Shown here: positions 21,266-31,700 of the stretch, one piece after another | How the letters are laid out: each line of letters begins with the position of its first letter | Position numbering within the stretch: the stretch's first letter is position 1 | Source of the DNA: Phoronis australis | Taxonomy: Eukaryota > Phoronida > Phoronidae | Assembly (NCBI GenBank): GCA_002633005.1 | Contig: NMRA01000470.1 | Span: 209,274 to 273,273 of the forward strand | Length of the DNA stretch: 64,000 bases | Reading direction: 5' to 3' | Notes under the pieces: model-generated | Seen by the model: only the letters and a program-made list of their open reading frames with translations | Databases searched by the model: none | Told to the model about the DNA's origin: nothing | Position numbers and translations under genes: made by a program

Positions 21266-21509
21266 AATCTAAAAACTACAACTATTGGGTACGATTGAAG
21301 ATAAACTACCGCGCGTATTGATATACTCGGTGGATATACAAACGCTGATCAGAGTTAACAATATCACATGGATTCATTTTTTTAATATTCTTTCAATCTC
21401 GTTTAACCAGATTTTTGACCAAGAAACAGTTGTTGTGCCCACTTTTCATTTTTTATTACTGACAAAGAGCTAGAATAGTTATATAGTCAGTGCCACCGAA
21501 ATTGTCCAG

Positions 21510-21600
21510 AGATTCCAAATCTTCAGTTTGGATGTCACCATATTTGCACTTTTGTATATATTGTATGATTTGAGTTCTAATAAAGATTGAATTAACTTTA
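21510..21600 (+). repeat. retroposon-like 3' tail inside the TTAA element
   Basis: The stretch ends tgatttgagttctaataaag then attgaatt. It resembles the tail of a non-LTR retrotransposon or processed transcript with an AATAAA signal. It is too short to classify. Confidence 0.3.
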
Positions 21601-21778
21601 ATGACACGTGAAATGTTTAGTGTACCTGTAATGTGGTAAGTTTAGGGATGGGCTCACAATGAACTTAACTAATTAAGTTTAGCTGGCTATCAAAATCTAC
21701 CACTGTTTTGGTACTTCAAGTTCAAAACTTAGATAAAAAGTTATCAACCCGTTCCCGGTAAAAAGACAAGTGGGCAGA

Positions 21779-21822
21779 AGCATTAAAAAATAAATAAAGA
21801 AGCATTAAAAAATAAATAAAGA
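21779..21822 (+). repeat. 22-bp tandem duplication
   Basis: agcattaaaaaataaataaa plus ga occurs twice head to tail within the TTAA element. It is a simple local duplication. Confidence 0.85.
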
Positions 21823-23239
21823 AAACCAATATGAAACTCATCGTTCCTTTGGGAAGTGGCCCTTTGTGAAGATAAACACAAGTTAACCTTTTTAGTTATT
21901 TTGTAATTTTTATAATGTGCCAAGTCAAAACTACTCTCTAGAGTTGCAGGCTATAATTATCTTTCCACTTCATTAGCTCAGATCTCCATCAATACAAAGG
22001 GCGTGCTGAATAGGCATCCTACAAGTTGTCTGGGGTTTAGGGAATTAGAGCGGTCACCAGTGTAAGCCAGAAATTCTCCACATGTGAGCGCATGCTAATT
22101 GAGTGTTTGCTGACAGAAAGCTGCTGTGACACAATATCTCGATTGTATATCATATGGTCAGATGTTAGGGGAATCTTTATTTAAATATTCATACACATTA
22201 TTCGAATCATTGTTACTGTGCAACTTTTGTCCTGGCGGTTTTGCTGTGGAAGGATAACCTGACTTCGCGGCCCCCGACGAGCTAGTAAGTAGATTTGCAG
22301 TTTCGCGTCTAATTCACCAAAATAATCACGTGCACATTATTTCTTTGGCTCACTAGTATAGTCTTTTCGTGACTGGGAGTTAAGTTGCTAACTTTGGCTG
22401 GATTATGTTCGTGGTGTCTTCAGGCCGGCCGCGACGGGTCTGATCGGGTTCCGAGACACTGGCCGGGATAACAATCGTTTTTGTGTGTTTAGAACTGAAA
22501 AAATCGCAAGTCTAAAATCACAACACACAGCTATGTTCTCCTGTCTGTATTTCATGGACGAATAATTCGAATTTATCACCGAACAGGGCCCACAAACTCC
22601 CGCGACCGACCATGGTAAATTGGCCTATCGAACTTTGTAGGCTACGGTACGTTCCACTACCTAAAAATCCGTAACAGCGAAATAAAACAACACATTTGTT
22701 CAATAACTCGATGTATTTGTAAGGGTTTTACATTGATTTTTGTTGAATTATTGGTGTAAAACGATAAATTCAACCGATAAGCTGACACCAGTAATCGTGT
22801 TGTGAACTGCTGAACAGACTGCTTTCGAAGCTCTGACGTCAGTGGTTAATTTCAACACCTCCGTCTGCAGTCATGTGTCAGGTAAAAGAACCGTACTTTC
22901 TGTTATCGAGTGGAACTACTCGATCTAAATTGATACAAAGTATATTGTTTTTGGGGTAACATTCTCCTTTAAAGGGGGACTCTCGATGCGCTCATGGTTC
23001 AGAAGGGGCGTAAAGGAAGCTCTCCAGAATAGAATGAACACTTCAAAGACAAATTTAATGGACGACTTCCAGTACAGCCAGATTAATGCACAATCAAATA
23101 AAAATTACTTTTTATATCAAACGATTTCACAACCTGGCCAGGTTGCATAAAAGTTATACGCAACAATGACGTCGCATTATCACGCCTCACGTTTTTATTG
23201 TTGAACAATGCACCTGATGTCATGCAACAATCAAACTTA

Positions 23240-23750
23240 TCCAGCGGATAATATTTGAAGCTTTATGCAAACCAACCCTGATATAGAACACAGATTAAGT
23301 GAAATTAATTCAGAACAACAAATTGGGAAGCTTTATGCGTTGCCATTCAGACTTGTACTCCTTCCCACTGTTAAAGCTTATAAATATTATTTTGTCCACA
23401 GAAAAGTTTACACAAGGTATCTATTGAAAAAGATAAAAATTATAAGAGATGATAGTTGTTTGTCCTGTTATTGCTGTTGAAACTTTTGATCGTTTGTTTT
23501 GTGATTGTTCACTTGTACAGGCGCTGTGGTCGAAAGTTCAAGCTTTGTTAAGTAATATAACAAAACAAACCAATGATTTAGTAAAGACTAAGTTAAACAT
23601 TTTACACGCATATTTTGGACCTACTTTTAAAGATATTATTACTGTACTAACTTTAGGCCAGTACTTTATATTTCAATCATGTTTGGACCAAAGCAAGCCT
23701 ACGTTTGAAAAAAAAATTATATTCCACGTATCATTACATCAAAGTTAGAT
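23240..23750 (+). pseudogene. Tx1/L1-like LINE relic, segment 3 (C-terminal zinc knuckle)
   Basis: A plus frame carries KAYKYYFVHRKVYTRYLLKK, then after a frame break DDSCLSC and ETFDRLFCDCSLVQALW. This is the C..C...Et..hLF..C..v..lW zinc-knuckle block at the C-terminus of L1/Tx1-clade ORF2 proteins. Same strand and correct order suggest it is the remainder of the LINE in segments 1 and 2, split by the TTAA element. Removing the insertion leaves about 680 bases between the blocks, close to what the family needs. Confidence 0.7.
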
Positions 23751-24714
23751 AAAAGCAGTTCATCCTGAATTTCACCTTTTGGGAAGTCCTTTGTATATTC
23801 TTAGACATATAGATTATTACATGGCAAAGTCGTCATCCTCCGTTATCTAGAGCCCGAGTGGATTTTGGAGAATTGTCTCCCCAGTTTTCCCTACTGAATA
23901 ACGGGCATCAAACTGGTTCTCAAAATGCGGGCACGTTATGTCAGACTATTACCTTGTTTTCTACCTTTTTGCGGAGTTTTTGTTTCTCTGAGGTCGACTC
24001 TCTTGGCCACTTCGCCAAATGGGACCTCCCGAGCCCCCCCCCCCTCTAGTTGTGCGAATGGCATACAGTCTCTCATCTTAACCAGTAATTGTTTGAAACA
24101 ACAACACATGAAAATAAGATGCGGCTTGAACAGATTGACAACAAATTGACTAGTGCTTCGTTTGTATGTACACCTATCATCAGATGAACTCCCGCCGCTT
24201 TGTTACGGTACATTTGTTGCATAAAAATGTCAGGCTTATTTGAAAATGAGACTGGAAAAGAATGCAATGACAGCATATGACTTTGTTATGAACTCTTTTT
24301 TCTTTATACAGCGGTAAGTTCGTACGTGCAAAGTAGGTCTAGGTCTTTCAACTTCGGCCCAACATAAACCAAAAAGTTATACCGGCCAACTGCTGGACAC
24401 AAACAGAATTGCACCTTGTCTGTGTCTCGTGGCCGCTTGTGGTGATTTGAGTTAGTGTTCTTGAGTCTCGCCAGCATAAAAGTATGGCTTTGGTGTGTAG
24501 TTCTCCTCATTAGCGTTTGGTTGTGTATTTGACTCGGGCCGCCTGTTGTATTATTCTAATGAAGATAGTACAGTAGTAAGTTCTATTGCTGTCGTCTGCG
24601 CATTATACTTCGTCCAGTGGTTTTCTGAATTCACATACTAAATGCAAGCGGGTGCACGCAAACATGCTGGCGCATTTTCTAAAAAAGGAGTCCAGTGAAC
24701 TGAAACTCTACAGT
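23751..24714. other. intergenic tract and 3' flank of the transporter gene
   Basis: No domain or RNA gene is recognised. The 3'UTR of the transporter should lie in the right part. I found no convincing minus-strand AATAAA close to the stop codon. Confidence 0.35.
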
Positions 24715-25781
24715 CTACAGTCGTGTTGTCTTTTCATAGATGACTGCCTCTGATAGGGCTTCGTTGACTTGCGCCCCCATGGCGCGTTTTGCTCGTAAAT
24801 ATCTGTCCCCGTTGCATGAGGCGACGACTTGCATCAAAATAAGCCAACCGCACATGGCTGCCGATGCGCCCAGACTACAATAGATGATGTAGACAGAATC
24901 TATGGACAAGACATATCCCACAATCCACTGGGCGACGAATCCGCCAATCCCATTGCCGATATCGGCGACACCAATGACGAGACCAGTAACTTTGATGTAT
25001 CTGTCGGTCCAAGCAATGGCGCCTGGCCATAATGGACCAGAAAATGTATTGAATAAGATGGTCAGTATCCAAATATAAATAACATCTTCGAAGACGAGAT
25101 AGTAAAAGGCAATGAGAGTCCCCAGAATGGCAAACAGGTAAAACATCATCATAATTTGAATAGGCACGCATAATCTTATAATGGCGGAAAGAAGTCTCCC
25201 AATGGCTTGACCCAGGCCTTGCGTTGAATCTAGGACGGCTGCATTCTGTTTAGAGAATTTCAGACCATTTACAGCGAAAGTAAACAAGTAGTAGTTCATT
25301 GGCTCGTCTTTGTTTTTTAATCCAAAATAAAATAGTGCCAACATGCAACTCATGGCAACACCAAAAACGTGTTTCCCCTCAGCACAAGAACCTGGATTTA
25401 GCAAATTTGCCAGCGACATCTGTTGTGAGCCTTCACTTCGTTCACCTGTTTTCGGCTTCAAACAGAAAAATACCAAAAAGACCAACCCCATCGCCAGCAC
25501 GCATCCTCCGATAATGAAGTAAGGAATCTCAATCTTAGACACATTCGACATTGTGGAGTTATCACTACTCCCGATAGACGACACTAATGTTGGCACAATG
25601 GTGGACATTGTTGTCTGGTTCGTATCTGTTCTGTTATCTCCGAAACGGTCAGTGTCTGAGCTGAGGTAAGGGCGAGCGATAAGAGGAGCTAGCCACATTC
25701 CAATAGGGTACCCCATATGCATCAGGAAGAGTGGGGGATTGGATTTTTTCCTCCACATTCGTATTTGCATTGCGTTCCCAG
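24715..25781 (-). CDS. transporter exon 4 (last coding exon)
   Basis: Coding from the acceptor at 25783-25782 to a TAG at 24717-24715. It encodes TM5 (HMGYPIGMWLAPLIARPYL), a Ser/Thr/Asn-rich outer loop with NRT, NQT, NST and NVS sites, and TM6-12. TM11 has the small-residue stretch GVADIGNGIGGFVAQW. The C-terminal tail is short and cytosolic, rich in Lys/Arg. An ATG-initiated reading of this exon alone (from 25770) would miss the first half of the protein. Confidence 0.9.
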
Positions 25782-28700
25782 CTGAAAATAGAAAGCGTTG
25801 AGTACATTGTCATTGTATGGGTGTCACCAAGACCACCGATGTTGGAGATTTGGAAAAAATTATGACACTCCCTCTTGTAATCGGCAATCAAAAACGAAAC
25901 AATTCTTAAATCGATACGAAAATTTTCTCTGCAGGAATTTATAAACCCTCGAGTCGTGGCACACTAGCGAACAATAATGTGTATTATCGTTTCACTCACA
26001 TGAAATATTTAACATGTACGTAGTACTTTTCCTCTTTTATACCTTTTTCCAGTGCATCAGGGCACTATGGATTTATCAAGTAACACGGTTTCTCATTGGC
26101 TAACAGAACGAAGTAACATTCTGACACTCCGATTGGTTGGAAAATGATATTCAAACATTCTGATTGGTTGATGTTGAGAAATGCATTAGCATACTGCTCT
26201 ATGGGAAGTTGTGGCTTGCGGTTGCTACAACTTCAAAAACAGAACACAAATTTGTGTGCACGCAAGGCTTCAAGGCGCCAAACAAACGTCAAAAGAGTCA
26301 CTATACTTTGCCGGCTAATACCTGTAAAGTAAGTTGTTTTAGCAACACATCATGGTGCACCACGTGTGAAACAACAGGGGACTTTTCGTATTGGCGCTCT
26401 CTAAAGTAATGAGAGCACGAAAGAGACTTACGATTGATCCTGACTCAGATTTGGTGGAAAGAAATTCAATTATTACATCCCTTTGCCAGTGTCAACCCCT
26501 CCAATTGTTTGATTAGTTTAAGTTCACCAATTTATTTTAGATTTTTGATCGAAATTCTCCGCTTTATAAGCTGGCAGCTTCTGGCTTTTTGTCGCGGATG
26601 CTTCTTGGCTGTAGGAAATGTATGGAACATGATGTCCTTGCTTATCCGTGGATGTTTTAAAATGCGTTCCTTTTTTCTGAAGGCATCAGTATATTCCACT
26701 ACATAGCAGTGAAAATTTGTCGGCATAAAATAGCACTGAGAAAAGGCATTAAAACGTTGTTTAGACTAGTATGTTGAAACCTCTTGTCCGATCTCTTTTG
26801 ATCTGTAGAAAGCGCTGAACGCCTGTCCACCAAAGACCCGTTCGCCGTCTGGTGCAACTATTTCGAAAGTCAGCTATTGATTCTCAGGCGCTACAGAAGT
26901 CACGCGAAATCTCGCCTGATCAACTATTTTACTTTCTTTAATAGTAAATATGACACGTCACTCATGTATGCATAAGAGTAGTCTGCACGAGAAGTATGAT
27001 CGAATTAATGATCTCGAGGTTTTCAAGTTTAATTTCTCGTTTTGGGGCCGGAAATTCTGTACGTCTTCAAAACCGTGCGCATATCTAATCAATGCATAGT
27101 CCCCTGTCCTTTATCTCAATGTTTGTCAACGTAACTGTTTGGAAACAGCATGTAAGCTGTGTTTTGTGAATCCAACACCGTAAAGCGGGTGAGCTGTATC
27201 AGTGGTGCGCTTGGAACTTGATGTACACTTGACTGACGTTTTTGGATCCGCCGTGTCCACCGCTTACGACATCTGATTGGCTTTTAATGACGACTTCCAG
27301 CTTCCAAACCAATCAGACGTTCCTAGCCGATTGACCCGGCGGAACCGGCAAACTCGATCAAGTGCAGCCATTGCCTTACCGTTATTAATTAAGCCATGCA
27401 TCAAACCTTGAATTGCAAAGGATAACCCCAGCACGACAATGTACTCCGACCAGGGTTTCATTACCACAGACGCGGTCGCTATAAAGAGAGCGATCGACAT
27501 GATGACGTCGTCATATAGCACCAGCTTATCCATGAGAATCCCGCCAAAAATGGATCCAACTGCCTTGCCGACGTTCATAACTGCAAGAGACTGTTAACAT
27601 TTTTGTTATAGTTTTGAATATCAAGCCGACGTGCATTAGAGGACAAATTTAAGGCAGTGTTTGGCGAGTTAAGAAACTAAAAAGTCTCGCTTTAGACCAG
27701 CAGCCCAGAGTACTTAGCATAGATGATCGAAGTTCTAAAATATGACTTCATGCAGGCGCATTTAGGGTCCACTCCAGTGTGTACAGAAATGAGTGTCTAA
27801 CAATGTCTTCACTCATGAGTGTGGCCCGGTCTGCGAACCTGATAACGGTGCCAGAAATTGAGCTAGGTTAGATATTCGAGGTTGCCAGGTTTTCCCCACG
27901 AATGGGTGGGCGCAGTTAGTCACGGACTGGAGTTAATAGCTTTCGGTACGGTTTGCTTCGTTGGGTTTCCATCAGCTGCAGCTGGCTAAGCTTTCAGTGC
28001 TGCCAGCACCCTCTCGTGTTCCATTCTTTCTCTCTCCATCGGCTGTTCGGCGTCGCGGACTTGCCTTCTCTCTCCAGCCTCAGCAAAGATTGCCTCAGCC
28101 TAACCGGCTTCCATGTCACGAGCCTTAGCTTTTTGTTTCTCCACAAACTGTCTGAGGTCGACCCCCTGCACACCCATTTCTTGATCGCCGAGAGCCATCA
28201 AGTCCCTTAGTTGTGACCCTGTCTCCAATGAGAGTTGCTAATTCCAATAACGCCTTATTATCGCCAGTGATATTCTGGGTTGCTCGCCAATTGTCACGTT
28301 TTACTCCGTTATGGATGGGTAAGCGCAGATTGTCACTGACCGGTGCTCAGTAATATAGCTTTCGGTACTGAGGATTGGTTTGGGTTATTCGCTTTATTAA
28401 TATCGACCTTTTGTTCACAAGTGCACTCAAACAAAACCTCCAGCAGGATGATTGTTCTGTATTCCAAACAAATAATAAGTTTTACCCGGCAAAGTGTTGT
28501 TTGTCGGGTAGAATGGCGTCTTGCAAACGAAGGTGTGCCGACACTGCTGCGTTTTGATTGGTCAGTAAAGCCGTCACTTAAAATTCTGGCGATACGTCAA
28601 TTGCAACTCAACTCAAGCTCAACTCAACAGACTCACACTTTCTCATGTCCTGGTTTTTATGGTCTCTAACAATGTTCTAGATCTTTTCACCAGTAAGCAA

Positions 28701-31700
28701 ACATGTTTCTATACACGTAAAACAAGCCTCTATGACGTTCCAGACTACAGTCCTCTAGATTTCTATTTTAAACAAATTGCATCATCATCACTAGCCTAGC
28801 CCCATGAGTCATGTCACTTAGTGCGTTATCTGCTGGAACAGCAAATTAAGACCTATGGAGCCAAACCTAGTGTCGGCCTACTACTGTCAGAGACATGGAC
28901 CAAAACTGATATAAAATAAACATTCGTGCCCCATCGAGCTCGTGACAGACCAATTCCACCCTGGAAAGGTCCCGCCAAACTCCTAAGCCCCCCCCCCCCC
29001 CATCGAACTAGCTCAAAACTTCGGTGTATCGCTGGTCAGTAAATAACCTATAGTAGACAAAATACACTGTGTTTGGCCCTGGAAAAAACAAAAGTGTCAT
29101 CCACAGAATGCTGTACATATTTTTGTTTTTATATATCTGTAATAGCATGTCTAAGTATTAGAATACTTATTTTAGATACTACTTAATTGTATATACCTCT
29201 ATGTATATAAGTTTCATTTATGAATTGTTTACAACCCAGATATAATGCTTCGCGGTTTCTGGGTTTGTTATTATTTCTTTGTATGTTCTGTGTATCCTTC
29301 AATAAATATATATCACAGTAAAAAAAAGAATGCTGTTGAAAATTTAAACTAGATTAGATATTCGAGACAGCGGCTATAAGTGACAAATCGTGCTACATTG
29401 AGCACTACATGACCCATGACAAAAATTGAGCTATAAAAAGGCACGCCAGAAACCCCCCTGCCCCCTTCCCTCCAGAAGAAACCATTCGAGGTGACTCGTA
29501 TCAGTTCCATATTATTCTGTCAGTTCTGAATGTTCACCATAGCAGTCTTTGAAGAAGTATTGAAGTTTTCAGTGACCAATGACGTGTATTAATATGGAAT
29601 TGCTTTTATGGTACCTCGAATGTTGAAAACGTTCAACTTTTGGGAGATATTTTAGTATCTAGCGGACCCTTTCCAGACGGCAATTTTTGTCATGGATCTA
29701 TTGATGCTCACTATGGCACAATTATTCATGTTCAATCAATTTTGACCGGTTCCTCAAACATCTAGACTAGATCACGTTTTCAAAGCAATCTATGGCTGAG
29801 ATTTCTGACAGACACTACCCTTAGTGTATTTTGTCCGTCATAGGCCATCTAGTGAGCAGTGGTATGTACTGAATCCTATAGAATTGGTTCTGTGATCTCT
29901 TGAATGTTTGAGCTAGCTCAATTTTGTGGGCGCGTTTCGCATAGGTCTTTCGATGCTCAGTGTGGCAAGATTACTCATTTCTTATCAGCCTCAGACGGTA
30001 CCTCCAATATGTTATCTCGTTCACATCCATTTCTTTGCATACTGGGGTGCAGTCTAAATGTGCCGGTGATCAGATGTTGATAAGTGCCATGATAAGTGCT
30101 CCAGGATGCCGGTCTATTTCATGGGTACCGAGGTTCCGGCTGAAGTTACACCGGTCATCTGAGGTTGCATTTGGCGAGGTGGTATTCACCAAAACAGGCG
30201 CTACGTATACTCCAAATTCTCAGCGGCCGGCTTGGAATTGACTGATTCGTTCCGATATATATAGTTCTCGGAAAATGATGGAAGTAAATATTAAAGCGGT
30301 GTGGCAACATTTTTGGTTCCCCGAATATTCTTCCCAGCGTGTCGACACACAAGCTGTTTGTTGTTAATTTGTTAAAAAGTATTGCGTTGTTGGGTTCGTT
30401 ACTATTATTTTCCATTTTAATCACGAATTTAGACATTTGTAATGATTGCTGCAATGACGTCATAGTGCGATGGTACTGATATTCCTTCATTCAATAGTAA
30501 TGAAAATTCCATTAATTGATGTACGGCATAACACTGTGTCAAAACATAAAAGTAACTTGCACACATTCCTCAGTAACATTGGAACAATCTCCTTTCTTCA
30601 GGCATGCAGCTATGTGGTAAAACAGAGAGATATAACAAACAAACAAATTAAAACATTCTCTGTTTGTTTGCCCCTCTTCCCGCTGTAACGTGTATTTCAC
30701 TGTTAATTTCGCTTCGTATATGTTCATTCCTTTTATTGCCTGATGATAAAACTTACAGTCTCGAAATATAGCTAATGTTTTAATTTTGTTTGTTTGTTTG
30801 TCATGTATCTCTGTGTTTTGCTATATAGCTGCACACCAGAAGAAAGGAGATTGTTTCGACACCACAAGCGAGTCTGTATCAAGCTTTCAAACAAAAAGTT
30901 TAGTCGTGTTTTCAACGAAGTTTGTGATAACGAAGGGCTACCACCGAGCTATACTGATTTCAAGCATACACGTATGAGTACTATAAATGGACAAAACTCA
31001 CTTAAATAATACAATACAAGAGGTGACAGTCTGTTAGAGTGAGAGCCTGTTTACGAAAGAACTGAGCAAAAAGTACTTTTTAAGAAGGGTGATATTTTGA
31101 ATCTAGGTGCATGGGCCTAAATAAACGCACACCAGGCTTCGAATCGGTAATTAATGACACGTATCCCTCTTACTGACGGTATATAACACAAATTATGAAC
31201 CACGTTATAGGCCGGGATCTCAAAGTTTTGTTTTGGGCACGAAAAGGTACGGCAGTGATTCATGGGTATCCCGATGTTAGGAAATGGACATCTGGTAGGT
31301 TCTCTCTGGTGATGCCATGTGAATGGCACTCAAAAGTTGAGCTAGATCAACTTTTCAGGTAACCATTTAAAATACCTGAGGCATCTGCTAGTCACAGTAT
31401 CAACCCACTGCCAGACAATTTCAGCGGTGAGGAACATCAGCCAACTGTGACCAAAAGTTGAGTAGGATCAACCCAAGAGGTGACCGCAAGAAAGTGGTTA
31501 AAAATTATTCAGCATAGACCAATGTGTCACGAGTGAAGAGTGACAAAAATTCAGTGCTGGATTTTCCTCGCCAGAGACGCCCAAATCCCCGAGTTGAGTT
31601 AGCCAAACCCAGTACTGAGGTAACTGGTTAAAATCAACTGTATGCGAATATAAACTTCTGGTGAATCAGTCTTCTCTACCAGAGGCATAATTTGGGCTGG

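Larger units (their letters stand above)
19819..22968. mobile_element. TTAA-flanked THAP transposon (Kolobok-like), copy 1
   Basis: Left end AGGAGAATGCCACCC and right end GGGGTAACATTCTCCT are inverted repeats, each bordered by TTAA (19815-19818 and 22969-22972). The 3150-bp interior carries a broken THAP domain on the plus strand (19975-20205) and a ballast-domain exon on the minus strand (20399-20818). Its right 0.9 kb (about 22050-22968) matches copy 2 at 33043-34692 closely. THAP domains plus TTAA target sites are the known signature of the Kolobok superfamily. piggyBac shares the TTAA site but not the THAP domain. No catalytic DDE domain was recognised, so this copy is non-autonomous. It sits inside a LINE relic. 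Confidence 0.82.
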
